This document shows, piece by piece, positions 43,585-52,398 of a stretch of DNA of 64,000 nucleotides. The DNA comes from CALBPI01 sp038529355. GTDB taxonomy: Bacteria; Pseudomonadota; Gammaproteobacteria; Steroidobacterales; Woeseiaceae. Location of the stretch: positions 62,001 through 126,000 of the forward strand of contig JBCBDU010000004.1 in assembly GCA_038529355.1 (NCBI GenBank), read 5' to 3'. A model generated the notes under the pieces. That model did no database searches. It was not told the origin of the DNA and saw nothing but the letters and a program-made list of their open reading frames with translations. How positions within the stretch are numbered: position 1 is the stretch's first letter; each line of letters begins with the position of its first letter. The position numbers were made by a program, and so were the translations under genes.

Positions 43585-44061
43585 ATGAGCGCACCGGCAC
43601 TGAACCGCGTAGTCAAAGATTTCAAGGCAGCTGCAACCGGCGACCAGCAGGTCCAACTCAAGGCGCTGCGCGGCAAGCAAGTTGTGCTGTATTTCTACCC
43701 GAAAGACGCAACGCCCGGCTGCACGAATGAGAGTATCGACTTCACTGAGCTGCATCCGAAATTCAAGCGCACGAACACCATCGTGTTTGGGATTTCAAGA
43801 GATACGCTGGCCTCGCACGAAAAATTCAAAGCCAAACATGCCATGCCGTTCGAACTCATCAGCGACAGCGATGAGTCATTGTGCCGCTATTTTGATGTCA
43901 TCAAAGAAAAGAACATGTACGGCAAGAAAGTAATGGGCATCGAGCGCAGCACTTTTTTGATTGACGCAAACGGCAAGCTGCGTGAGGAATGGCGCAAGGT
44001 TCGCGTCGCCGGACATGCGCAGGCTGTGCTGGACGCAGCGAAAGCATTGAACAAGGGCTAG
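43585..44061 (+). CDS. bcp: Thiol peroxidase Bcp
   Basis: 158 residues, AhpC/PrxQ family. The peroxidatic Cys46 is in TPGCTNES. The resolving Cys51 of E. coli Bcp is replaced by Ile; the only other cysteine is Cys100 (DESLCRYF), so it must work as a 1-Cys or distal 2-Cys type. It reduces hydroperoxides in the cytoplasm. It begins 11 bases after gcvR, probably one transcript. Confidence 0.94.
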   Translation: MSAPALNRVVKDFKAAATGDQQVQLKALRGKQVVLYFYPKDATPGCTNESIDFTELHPKFKRTNTIVFGISRDTLASHEKFKAKHAMPFELISDSDESLCRYFDVIKEKNMYGKKVMGIERSTFLIDANGKLREEWRKVRVAGHAQAVLDAAKALNKG

Positions 44062-44101
44062 GGCTAAGGAACGTAGTGTCGCAACAGGTGTCTGAGACCC
44101 C

Positions 44102-45622
44102 ATGAAATCAGTCTGTAATCCGTTTAGCACGGTGCTGGCGTGGCTCGTAATGACGCTCATCGCATTGCAGCCAACCTGCGTCTGGGCCCAGTCTTTCGAT
44201 CTGCCGGACATCGGCAGTCCGGCCGATGCGTTGTTGCCGAAAACCGAAGAGGCGCGCATTGGCCGCCAGCTGATGCGCATGTTCCACGCGCAGGGGCGGG
44301 TGGTTCAAGACCCGGAACTCACCGAATACATCAACGACATTGGCCACGAGCTGGTCGGCAATGCTAACAACGGCGACTACCAATTCGAGTTTTTCGTCGT
44401 CAACGACCCGAGCATCAATGCGTTCGCGCTACCCGGTGGCTTTATCGGTGTACATACGGGTCTGATCCAACTCACGCGTAGTGAAGACGAGCTGGCCAGC
44501 GTGTTGGCGCACGAAATCGCCCACGTAACCCAGCGCCATATTGCGCGCACGATCCATGACAACGCGCGCGCGAGCATCTTGACGATCGCTGCGCTGCTCG
44601 GCGCAATTGCCGTCGGTGCGGCGACTGGCGCCGGTGGTGAGGTCATTGAAGGCGCCCTGGCAACGTCACAGGCGGTCACGGTGCAGCAACAGATCAACTT
44701 CACGCGCGGCTACGAATACGAGGCCGACCGAATCGGCATTGCAACGCTCGGTGCATCCGGCTTTGACGCCAGCGCCATGGCGACATTCTTTGAACGTATG
44801 GGACGGCGCACCAACAATTCGCTGAGCCCCGGCCCGCAATTTGAATATTTGCGCACGCATCCGGTATCCAGTTCTCGCACGGCTGAAGCCAAAGCGCGCG
44901 CGAGCCGCTTCGAGCTGTCGGTACGCGAGCCCAGCCTCAACTATTTCTTGATGAAGGCGCGCACACAGGCGCTTTACAGCAACACGCCTGAGGCGGCGTT
45001 GGCGTTTTTCTCTGACACCGATAACGAACTTATCGACGAGCGCGCGCGGCTGTACGGTCAGGCTTTAGCAGCCATGCGCGACAACAAACCGCGCATGGCC
45101 GTCAGCATCTTTGAGCGCCTGATCGAGGGGCAACACAAAGTGATTGCTTACCACACCGGTCTAGCATTGGCACAGACGGCGGCAGACGCCGAGAACGATG
45201 CGCTGGACACATTTGAGCGTGCCCAGAAACTGTTCCCGCGCAACGTGCCGCTGACCATACGCCACGCCGAAGTGCTGCTGGAGACCAATCAGGCAGAGAA
45301 GGCTCACGAATTGTTGCTGGATCTTTTGAACAACGTGCCACCAACGCCGGAGCAGGTACGACTGATCGCGCGCGCTGCGATCGACGCCGAAAAAATGGGC
45401 GAGGCACACTACTACATGGCCGAGTACAACATTATGATCGGGAATCTGGTCCAGGCGGTTGTCCTGCTACGCCGCGGCGCGAGCCTGCCCGAGACAACCA
45501 GCATTCAGCGCGCACGGTTTCTGGCGCGCGCCGATTTTGTTGGCGAATACCTGACCGAAGAGCAAAAACTCGAGGTGCGCCGCGACAGACGACAGGGCGT
45601 GGCGTCGTCGCAGCGGCGCTAG
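44102..45622 (+). CDS. bepA: Periplasmic M48 metalloprotease/chaperone BepA
   Basis: 506 residues with a signal peptide (about 1-29, ending VWAQ). The M48 zinc motif is HEIAH (His137, Glu138, His141), with YEYEAD downstream as third ligand. The C-terminal half is TPR-like. BepA assembles or degrades stalled LptD and other outer-membrane proteins. It follows bcp by 40 bases and precedes mlaA by 11, an envelope-maintenance setting. Confidence 0.94.
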   Translation: MKSVCNPFSTVLAWLVMTLIALQPTCVWAQSFDLPDIGSPADALLPKTEEARIGRQLMRMFHAQGRVVQDPELTEYINDIGHELVGNANNGDYQFEFFVVNDPSINAFALPGGFIGVHTGLIQLTRSEDELASVLAHEIAHVTQRHIARTIHDNARASILTIAALLGAIAVGAATGAGGEVIEGALATSQAVTVQQQINFTRGYEYEADRIGIATLGASGFDASAMATFFERMGRRTNNSLSPGPQFEYLRTHPVSSSRTAEAKARASRFELSVREPSLNYFLMKARTQALYSNTPEAALAFFSDTDNELIDERARLYGQALAAMRDNKPRMAVSIFERLIEGQHKVIAYHTGLALAQTAADAENDALDTFERAQKLFPRNVPLTIRHAEVLLETNQAEKAHELLLDLLNNVPPTPEQVRLIARAAIDAEKMGEAHYYMAEYNIMIGNLVQAVVLLRRGASLPETTSIQRARFLARADFVGEYLTEEQKLEVRRDRRQGVASSQRR

Positions 45623-45633
45623 GACAGACCACG

Positions 45634-46392
45634 ATGCGAATTCAGCGACTGTGCGCAACCGGCGCCATCATCCTGACCGCCGCGCTTAGCGGCTGTGCGA
45701 GCAACCAAACCGTACCAGCGAATGACTCCTGGGAGGGCGTGAACCGGGCGATTTACGGCTTCAATAACGTCGCTGATACCATCATTGTCAAACCGTTGGC
45801 CAAGGGCTATCGTTTCGTGACCCCGGATCCAGTTGAGCAAGGCGTCAGCAACGTCTTCTCAAACCTCGCCTACCCGACTGTCGCGGTCAACAATTTGCTG
45901 CAAGGCAAACCGGGCGATGCGGCTAGGGACGCGGCACGGTTCGTGCTCAATTCCACGCTCGGCATAGCAGGCATTTTCGATGTCGCTAAACGCGCGGGCC
46001 TGGAAAAGAACAACGAAGACTTCGGACAAACCCTGGCGGTTTGGGGAGTCCCGAGCGGCCCGTATGTCATGCTGCCATTCTTAGGTCCGTCGACGCTTCG
46101 CGATGCCGTCTCACTGCCGCTTGACCAGGCGCTGCATGTGCGCAACTACATTGACGAAAGCGGCACGCGCGACAAGCTGCTGGTGTTGCAGATCATCTCA
46201 CTGCGAGCACGGTTATTAGCATTCGATGAGCAGATTCAAGCGTCAAACGATCCGTATATCTTCATCCGCGAAGCCTATTTGCAGAATCGCAACTTCTCGA
46301 TCTACGATGGCGCCCCACCAGAGACCGTCGACGAATTCGACATTGATGATGATTTTGATGCCGATCTCGAAGACTTCGAGTCGGAGCTGTAA
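45634..46392 (+). CDS. mlaA: Outer-membrane lipid asymmetry lipoprotein MlaA
   Basis: 252 residues with lipobox LSGC (Cys21). VacJ/MlaA family motifs: WEGVNRAIYGFNN, GDAARDAARFVLNSTLGIAG and NNEDFGQTLAVWGVPSGPY. The C-terminus is strongly acidic. MlaA removes phospholipids from the outer leaflet and passes them to MlaC. It converges on mlaB, nine bases away, so both halves of the Mla system meet here. Confidence 0.95.
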   Translation: MRIQRLCATGAIILTAALSGCASNQTVPANDSWEGVNRAIYGFNNVADTIIVKPLAKGYRFVTPDPVEQGVSNVFSNLAYPTVAVNNLLQGKPGDAARDAARFVLNSTLGIAGIFDVAKRAGLEKNNEDFGQTLAVWGVPSGPYVMLPFLGPSTLRDAVSLPLDQALHVRNYIDESGTRDKLLVLQIISLRARLLAFDEQIQASNDPYIFIREAYLQNRNFSIYDGAPPETVDEFDIDDDFDADLEDFESEL

Positions 46393-46401
46393 TCGACCGA
46401 T

Positions 46402-46722
46402 CTAAAGAAAACCGCGCCAGCGTTCACCCGCTTCGAGCAGGTCCTCGACCTCACTGATCGAGGCAATGTTGATCAGGCGTTGCGGGATTTGTTTGTAGCG
46501 AATTTCGCGCACGCTGTGATTGGCCCAAGTCACCCATTCGATTAACAGCGACAAGCCCGCGCTGTCCGACTGCTGCACAGCAGACAGATCGATGATGATG
46601 CGGCTGTGCGGCTCGAAACGTTTTTGGCCGCTATCCAATAACGGTCCAACGGTGCGAAACGTCAGATCGCCTTCGACGCGAAAATTACCGTCACCGTCAT
46701 CATGCAGCGTAACGGTGTCCAC
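46402..46722 (-). CDS. mlaB: STAS-domain protein MlaB
   Basis: 106 residues from a GTG at 46722 that overlaps the mlaC stop (TAGTG). STAS fold: RIIIDLSAVQQSDSAGLSLL holds the conserved Asp-Ser-Ala-Gly. MlaB binds the ATPase MlaF and is needed for MlaFEDB activity at the inner membrane. It is last in mlaFEDCB. Confidence 0.9.
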   Translation of the reverse strand: MDTVTLHDDGDGNFRVEGDLTFRTVGPLLDSGQKRFEPHSRIIIDLSAVQQSDSAGLSLLIEWVTWANHSVREIRYKQIPQRLINIASISEVEDLLEAGERWRGFL

Positions 46723-47354
46723 TAACCGATGCCCGCCTCTTTCTCTAGCCGCGCGATTACAGCATCAAGGCTGGTCTTCTTGATCTCACTGTCGATTTCC
46801 GCGCGGAAATTGCGAATGTAGGAGATACCTTCGATATTGACATCGTAGACTTTCCAGCCTGCGTCTCCGCGCTTCACCAAGCCGTAGTTGACCGGCACTT
46901 GCTCGTTATTGTCCAGCGTCACCACAGTGCGCACTGTGGCGCGTGACGCCGAGCTTTGCTTGCCGCGCATGGGCAGAATCTCAACGCGCTCTTCCTGAAA
47001 CTCGAGAATGCCGGCAGCGTAGCGACTGAGCATCGCGTTATAGAATCCATCGATAAAACGCTTTTTCTGCTCAGTGCTGGCCTTTTTCCAGTGTGTTGCC
47101 AACACGAGACGGCCGGCGTAGTTGCGATCAAAACGTGGCGCGAGCAGCCCGTCGACAAACGTCTTCAGCGCCGCCTCGTCGGATTCAAAGGCATCGCGAT
47201 TGTCCGCCAGGCCCGCCTTGATATCGTCAACCGCACCGTTGATCAATGCCAACGGGGTGTCTTCCTGCGCAGCCGCGTTGCCGGCCAGCGCAAACAGTGC
47301 CACCACAGCCGACACCAATGACCAGTGCCTGCCAAAATTCTTGAAACGTTGCAT
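46722..47354 (-). CDS. mlaC: Periplasmic phospholipid-binding protein MlaC
   Basis: 210 residues from ATG at 47354, with GGGAG upstream. Signal peptide about 1-28 (GNAAA). Ttg2D/MlaC motifs: RFDRNYAGRLVLATHW and KRFIDGFYNAMLSRYAAG. It shuttles phospholipid between MlaA and the inner-membrane MlaFEDB complex. Confidence 0.94.
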   Translation of the reverse strand: MQRFKNFGRHWSLVSAVVALFALAGNAAAQEDTPLALINGAVDDIKAGLADNRDAFESDEAALKTFVDGLLAPRFDRNYAGRLVLATHWKKASTEQKKRFIDGFYNAMLSRYAAGILEFQEERVEILPMRGKQSSASRATVRTVVTLDNNEQVPVNYGLVKRGDAGWKVYDVNIEGISYIRNFRAEIDSEIKKTSLDAVIARLEKEAGIG

Positions 47355-47395
47355 TGTATCTTTCTCCCAATTGAAGCCGCTCAAAGGCCGCTGCA

Positions 47396-47851
47396 TTACT
47401 CGCCGGAGTTGACCAGGAATTTGCCGATCAGGTTCTCAAGCACAACAGCAGACTGCGTGAACAGCAGTTCGCTGCCATTTTCGAGATATAGGTCCGAACC
47501 ACCCGCTTGCAAGCCGACATACTGCGAACCGAGCAGCCCCGCTGTCAGAATGCTGGCATCAGTGTCATCGGGCAGCTCCGTGTAACGCGCATCGATGTTC
47601 ATCGTGACCACGGCCGTATAGTCTTCCGGGTCAAACTCGATCGAGTGAACCTGACCGATCTTGACGCCGGCCATGCTGACAGGCGAACGCGCCTTCAGAC
47701 CGCCGATGTTCTCGAAACGCGCAGTGACCTGGAAATAACCTTGGTCGAATGACTGCAGGTTGGTCGTTTGCGTGGTCAGAAAAAACAATGCTGCAAAGCC
47801 CAGCGCGACAAAAGCCCCGGTGCCGATTTCAACTGCCTTGGTTTGTTGCAT
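47396..47851 (-). CDS. mlaD: MCE-domain protein MlaD
   Basis: 151 residues from ATG at 47851. One N-terminal membrane helix (about 8-27) and a single MCE domain, with FENIGGLKARSPVSMAGVKIG and TAGLLGSQYVGL. MlaD forms the hexameric ring in front of MlaE. Somewhat shorter than E. coli MlaD (183). Confidence 0.94.
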   Translation of the reverse strand: MQQTKAVEIGTGAFVALGFAALFFLTTQTTNLQSFDQGYFQVTARFENIGGLKARSPVSMAGVKIGQVHSIEFDPEDYTAVVTMNIDARYTELPDDTDASILTAGLLGSQYVGLQAGGSDLYLENGSELLFTQSAVVLENLIGKFLVNSGE

Positions 47852-47858
47852 GGTCTGG

Positions 47859-48626
47859 TTACCCCTGACTGATGGCAATCGCCGTAATAATAAAATCGAA
47901 AATGAGGATGACCACAGCAGTGATCACCACCGTGCGCGTCGTGGCGCGCCCGACACCCTCGGCCGTAGGCACGGCATTGTAGCCCTCCCAAACGGCAATG
48001 AGACTTCCCGCAATGCCGAACACAACGCTCTTAATGATGCCTTCATAGACATCGGCCTTGCCGACCCCCTGCTGGAGCTCGGACCAGAACGCACCACTGT
48101 CGAGCCCCATCAATGGCACACCGACGACGTAGGAACCCAACATGCCGACGCAGGTGAAAATCGCGACCAGCAACGGCATCGAAATCACGCCGCCCAGAAA
48201 ACGCGGCACCGCAACCCGTACAACCGGATCGATCGCCATCATCTCCATTGCGGAGAGCTGGTCGGTGGCACGCATCAGACCAATCTCGGAGGCCAACGCT
48301 GTGCCCGCGCGACCGGCGAACAACAATGCGGTAATAACCGGACCCAGCTCTTTCATCAACGACAGCGCCGAGAACGGACCGACCTGATCTTCCGCACCAA
48401 ATCGCGCCAGATTACTGTAGGCCTGCAAACCGATGACGGCACCAACAAAGAAACCGCACACCATGATCAGCACCAGTGACAGGGCACCGGCATTGAACAC
48501 CTGACGCGACACCAGACGCGGGCGTGCCAGCACGCGCGGCGACTCGACCAACAACCGCAAGAAAAACAGTTGCAATGCACCAAAGGTACGCAAAAAGCCC
48601 GACAATGCCTCAAACAACTCGCGCAT
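47859..48626 (-). CDS. mlaE: Phospholipid ABC transporter permease MlaE
   Basis: 255 residues, about five to six membrane helices. Signature region: ELGPVITALLFAGRAGTALASEIGLM, then DQLSAMEMMAIDP. It is the membrane core of the MlaFEDB transporter. Its start overlaps the mlaF stop by one base. Confidence 0.95.
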   Translation of the reverse strand: MRELFEALSGFLRTFGALQLFFLRLLVESPRVLARPRLVSRQVFNAGALSLVLIMVCGFFVGAVIGLQAYSNLARFGAEDQVGPFSALSLMKELGPVITALLFAGRAGTALASEIGLMRATDQLSAMEMMAIDPVVRVAVPRFLGGVISMPLLVAIFTCVGMLGSYVVGVPLMGLDSGAFWSELQQGVGKADVYEGIIKSVVFGIAGSLIAVWEGYNAVPTAEGVGRATTRTVVITAVVILIFDFIITAIAISQG

Positions 48627-49465
48627 TAGTCTTTTCCATCACTACGTTTGGCTTTGCTGTCGCTGAACAACTGGCTGGCGTAGTCAGGCGCCGGAAAATG
48701 AAACGGCACCGGACCATCAGCCATGCCATGCATGAACTGCCGCACTAACTCTGACGGCGCATTGCTGAGCTCGTCAGGACTACCGGACGCTGCGACTTTG
48801 CCATCGGAGATCAGATAGCTGCGATCAGCCACCGAGCTGATTTCCTGCACATCGTGACTGACGACGATTGACGAGATGTTCAACGCATCGTTCATGCGGC
48901 GCACAAGGCGAACGATCACGCCCATCGAAATCGGATCCAGACCCACAAACGGCTCGTCGTAGATCAGAATGCGCGGGTCTGTCGCCATCGCGCGCGCAAG
49001 CGCTACGCGTCGCGCCATGCCGCCCGACAGCTCGGCCGGTTGCATGTATGCGGCGCCACGCAATCCGACAGCATGTAGTTTCGTCAACACGATATGGCGA
49101 ATCAGCCGCTCCGGTAGCTCGAAGTGCTCACGCAACGGAAACGCAACATTTTCGAAGACATCGAGATCTGTCAGCAATGCGCCGTTCTGGAACAACATGC
49201 CGATATTGCGGCGCAACTGGTAAAGCCCGGTGCGCTTGAGCTCATCCAGCCACTTACCGTCAACGCGGATTCGACCGCGATCCGGCAGCAGTTGACCGGT
49301 AATCAGACGCAGCAGCGTCGTCTTGCCGGTGCCACTGGGTCCCATGATTGCGGTCACCTCACCGCGGCGAATGTTCAGATCCAGACCGCTGAAAATCGGT
49401 CTGCTCCCGCGTGCATAGTGCAGATCGCTGATTTCGACAATGTTTTCCGGATTCATGCCAGCCAT
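48626..49465 (-). CDS. mlaF: Phospholipid ABC transporter ATPase MlaF
   Basis: 279 residues. Walker A GPSGTGKTT, signature LSGGMARRVALARA, Walker B ILIYDEPFVGLDP, H-loop SHDVQE. LSGGMARR is typical of the MlaF/Ttg2A group. The alternative ATG at 49456 is three codons in. It leads mlaFEDCB; a strong extended -10 promoter lies 128 bases upstream. Confidence 0.95.
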   Translation of the reverse strand: MAGMNPENIVEISDLHYARGSRPIFSGLDLNIRRGEVTAIMGPSGTGKTTLLRLITGQLLPDRGRIRVDGKWLDELKRTGLYQLRRNIGMLFQNGALLTDLDVFENVAFPLREHFELPERLIRHIVLTKLHAVGLRGAAYMQPAELSGGMARRVALARAMATDPRILIYDEPFVGLDPISMGVIVRLVRRMNDALNISSIVVSHDVQEISSVADRSYLISDGKVAASGSPDELSNAPSELVRQFMHGMADGPVPFHFPAPDYASQLFSDSKAKRSDGKD

Positions 49466-49592
49466 AGACCCTGTGCAACAACGACAATTCCACAGCCTTT
49501 ACGCTGGAATATCATTCACACTGTTGTATTTTGGCGACAGTCTCCATCGCCTGAAACGCTGTATTGACGGCAGCGCGGTGCCCATGTTGTGC

Positions 49593-49621
49593 ATTATAGC
49601 AACACACCATGGTGATGTATT
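49593..49621 (-). promoter_or_regulatory. Extended -10 promoter for mlaFEDCB
   Basis: On the minus strand TGCTATAAT gives a perfect TATAAT (49593-49598) with the TGn extension; a weak -35, AATACA, lies 17 bases upstream (49616-49621). The spacer holds a perfect 10-base palindrome CACCATGGTG (49605-49614). The implied leader before mlaF is about 120 bases. Confidence 0.55.
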
Positions 49622-49633
49622 TATTCGTTGCTA

Positions 49634-49668
49634 TTGAGGCTTCGGATCAATAGGACTAAAATAGTCCT
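49634..49668 (+). promoter_or_regulatory. sufR promoter with overlapping IscR-like operator
   Basis: TTGAGG (49634-49639), 17 bases, TAAAAT (49657-49662) make a sigma70 promoter 26 bases before the regulator ATG. AGGACTA-AAA-TAGTCCT (49652-49668) is a perfect 7-base inverted repeat that covers the -10. Its GACTA-A/T-rich-TAGTC core matches the known IscR type 1 motif, so autorepression by the Rrf2 regulator is expected. Confidence 0.7.
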
Positions 49669-49687
49669 CATTGTTTCGGAGATCGCG

Positions 49688-50176
49688 ATGTTGCGGATCA
49701 GCAAAATGACAGACTACGGCACGCTTATCCTTGCCGAGCTTGCGAACGGCGCTGCAGAGCCACGCAGCGCTACTGACATTGCTGCCAGCACCGGCCTGGG
49801 TGCGCCCACTGCGAGCAAGCTGCTGAAGTCTCTAGCGCGCGCCGGTCTGGTCACTTCGCAGCGCGGCAGCCGCGGCGGCTATGTGCTTGCGAAGCCGGCT
49901 GATGCGATCACTGCCGTTGCCATTATCGATGCCATCGAAGGCCCTGTCGCGTTGACCGCTTGCGCATCGAACGACACGCAATGCGAGCTGGAGCACGTGT
50001 GCGGCGTCGGCTCGTCATGGCAACAAATCAGCGCCAGCATCCGCGCCGGCCTTGCCGCGATCAGCCTTGACGACATGCGGCGCAACCGTAACCTGCCCGC
50101 CGAAATGCCTTTGCGCCCGATGTACGGCGCCGCCAACACCGAATCTCGCGCGCACCTGCTGCCGCGCGACCAATAA
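49688..50176 (+). CDS. sufR: Rrf2-family Fe-S regulator of the SUF operon
   Basis: 162 residues from ATG at 49688, downstream of the promoter/operator. A winged-helix domain (1-75; LRISKMTDYGTLILAELA, GLGAPTASKLLKSLARAGL) is followed by a cluster Cys92, Cys99, Cys105, nearly the spacing of IscR (92/98/104), so an Fe-S cluster is likely. It probably represses sufBCDSUT when Fe-S supply is sufficient. sufB follows after eight bases. The symbol is for the SUF regulator of this type, not the cyanobacterial SufR family. Confidence 0.88.
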   Translation: MLRISKMTDYGTLILAELANGAAEPRSATDIAASTGLGAPTASKLLKSLARAGLVTSQRGSRGGYVLAKPADAITAVAIIDAIEGPVALTACASNDTQCELEHVCGVGSSWQQISASIRAGLAAISLDDMRRNRNLPAEMPLRPMYGAANTESRAHLLPRDQ

Positions 50177-50184
50177 GGAAACCG

Positions 50185-51633
50185 ATGAGCACCAACAGCA
50201 ACGACGTCAACGATTTCGTCGATCAGAAATACAAGCATGGTTTCGTAACGGACATCGAGTCTGAAACATTTCCACCAGGTCTGGATGAGTCAGTGATCCG
50301 TGCGATATCGGCGCGCAAGCAGGAACCCGAGTTCATGCTTGAGTGGCGTCTGAAAGCCTATCGTACGTGGCTGGATATGAAACCGCCGTCGTGGGCACAT
50401 GTGTCACATCCGCCGATTGACTACGAAGCCATATCGTATTTCTCGGCACCCAAGAAAGATGCCGACAAACCACAGAGCCTGGACGAGGTCGATCCGAAGT
50501 TGCTGGAGACCTACGACAAGCTTGGCATACCGTTGCATGAACGCGCGCGCCTGGCCGGCGTCGCCGTGGACGCAGTATTTGACAGTGTGTCGGTCACGAC
50601 AACGTTTCGGGACAAGCTGGCCGAGTCTGGCGTCATTTTCTGTTCTTTCTCAGAGGCTGCGCGCGAGCATCCAGAGCTGGTCAAGAAATATCTGGGTACG
50701 GTCGTGCCACAGCGCGACAATTATTTCGCGGCGCTGAACTCAGCAGTATTCAGTGATGGCTCGTTCGTGTTTATTCCGAAAGGCGTGCGCTGCCCGATGG
50801 AACTGTCCACGTATTTCCGCATCAACGAAATGAACACCGGGCAGTTTGAACGCACGCTGATCATTGCCGAGGAAGGCAGCCACGTGAGCTACCTCGAAGG
50901 CTGCACGGCGCCGATGCGCGATGAAAACCAGCTACATGCCGCCGTGGTTGAGCTAGTTGCGCTTGACGATGCCGAGATCAAATATTCGACCGTGCAAAAT
51001 TGGTATCCGGGCGATGAGGAAGGTCGTGGCGGTATCTACAATTTCGTCACCAAACGCGGCGACTGCCGGGGTGACAATTCAAAAATCTCCTGGACCCAGG
51101 TCGAAACCGGCTCCGCAATTACGTGGAAATATCCGAGCTGCATCCTGCGTGGCGACAACTCGGTCGGCGAATTCTATTCGGTCGCCGTAACCAACAACCG
51201 CCAGCAAGCCGACACCGGCACGAAAATGATCCACATCGGTGAAAACACTCGCAGCACCATTGTCTCCAAGGGCATTTCCGCCGGTCGCGCACAGAACGCC
51301 TATCGGGGTCTCGTCAAGATCATGCCGCAGGCTAAAGGCGCACGAAACTACACGCAATGCGATTCGTTGCTGATTGGCAGCGACTGCGGCGCACACACGT
51401 TCCCGTACATGGAAGTCAAGAATGCCAGCGCCAAAGTAGAGCATGAGGCAACCACGTCGCGTATTGCCGATGACCAGCTGTTTTATTGTCGCCAGCGCGG
51501 CATCGGCGAAGAGGACGCGGTGAACCTGATCGTAAACGGCTTCTGCAAAGACGTGTTTCGCGAGTTGCCGATGGAGTTCGCAGTCGAAGCGCAAGCCCTG
51601 TTAAATGTCAGCCTCGAAGGAGCTGTCGGATAA
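50185..51633 (+). CDS. sufB: Fe-S cluster assembly protein SufB
   Basis: 482 residues. Family features: PPGLDESVIRAISARKQEPEF near the start, YFRINEMNTGQFERTLI, VSYLEGCTAP (Cys) and a C-terminal beta-helix with CDSLLIGSDCGAHTFPY. SufB is the scaffold of the SufBC2D complex. AAGGAA precedes the ATG. sufC begins at the next base after its stop. Confidence 0.96.
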   Translation: MSTNSNDVNDFVDQKYKHGFVTDIESETFPPGLDESVIRAISARKQEPEFMLEWRLKAYRTWLDMKPPSWAHVSHPPIDYEAISYFSAPKKDADKPQSLDEVDPKLLETYDKLGIPLHERARLAGVAVDAVFDSVSVTTTFRDKLAESGVIFCSFSEAAREHPELVKKYLGTVVPQRDNYFAALNSAVFSDGSFVFIPKGVRCPMELSTYFRINEMNTGQFERTLIIAEEGSHVSYLEGCTAPMRDENQLHAAVVELVALDDAEIKYSTVQNWYPGDEEGRGGIYNFVTKRGDCRGDNSKISWTQVETGSAITWKYPSCILRGDNSVGEFYSVAVTNNRQQADTGTKMIHIGENTRSTIVSKGISAGRAQNAYRGLVKIMPQAKGARNYTQCDSLLIGSDCGAHTFPYMEVKNASAKVEHEATTSRIADDQLFYCRQRGIGEEDAVNLIVNGFCKDVFRELPMEFAVEAQALLNVSLEGAVG

Positions 51634-52398
51634 ATGACTAACACAATGATTGAAATCAAAGACCTGACCGCCGCCGTCGATGGCACCGACATCCTGAAAG
51701 GATTGTCGCTGAGCATCAAGCCGGGTGAAGTGCACGCCATCATGGGTCCGAACGGCTCCGGCAAGAGCACGCTGGCGAATGTATTGGCCGGCCGACCGGA
51801 CTACATCGTCACCGGCGGCAGTGTCACATTTAATGGTGTCGATCTGCTGGGGTTGGAACCTGAAGAGCGCGCGCGTGCCGGCGTATTTCTTGCGTTCCAG
51901 TATCCGGCAGAAATTCCGGGCGTCAACAACACCTACCTGCTGCGCGCGGCGCTCAACGCGGTGCGCACGGCACGCGGCGAAGCCGAGATCAGCGCCGTCG
52001 ACTTCATGAAGCTTGCCCGCGAAAAAATGAAGTTGATGCAAATGGACGCCAGCTTCCTGAATCGTGGCGTTAACGAAGGATTTTCGGGTGGCGAAAAGAA
52101 ACGCAATGAAGTGTTCCAGATGGCTGTCCTCGAGCCGACATTGTGCGTGCTTGACGAAACCGATTCGGGTTTGGACATCGACGCACTGAAAATCGTCGCC
52201 AATGGCGTCAACGCGCTGCGTGATGAGGCGCGCTCGTTTCTGATGGTGACGCATTATCAAAGACTGCTGGACTACATTGTTCCGGACTACGTGCACGTAC
52301 TTGCCGGCGGCCGCATTATTCGTTCGGGCGACAAGTCACTGGCGCTGGAACTCGAAGCGCGCGGTTACGACTGGTTGCTGGAGGAAGCTGCAGCATGA
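51634..52398 (+). CDS. sufC: Fe-S assembly ATPase SufC
   Basis: 254 residues. ABC-type ATPase without membrane domain: Walker A GPNGSGKST, signature FSGGEKKRNEV, Walker B LCVLDETDSGLDIDALK. It drives conformational change of SufB/SufD during cluster assembly. Overlaps sufD by four bases (ATGA). Confidence 0.97.
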   Translation: MTNTMIEIKDLTAAVDGTDILKGLSLSIKPGEVHAIMGPNGSGKSTLANVLAGRPDYIVTGGSVTFNGVDLLGLEPEERARAGVFLAFQYPAEIPGVNNTYLLRAALNAVRTARGEAEISAVDFMKLAREKMKLMQMDASFLNRGVNEGFSGGEKKRNEVFQMAVLEPTLCVLDETDSGLDIDALKIVANGVNALRDEARSFLMVTHYQRLLDYIVPDYVHVLAGGRIIRSGDKSLALELEARGYDWLLEEAAA

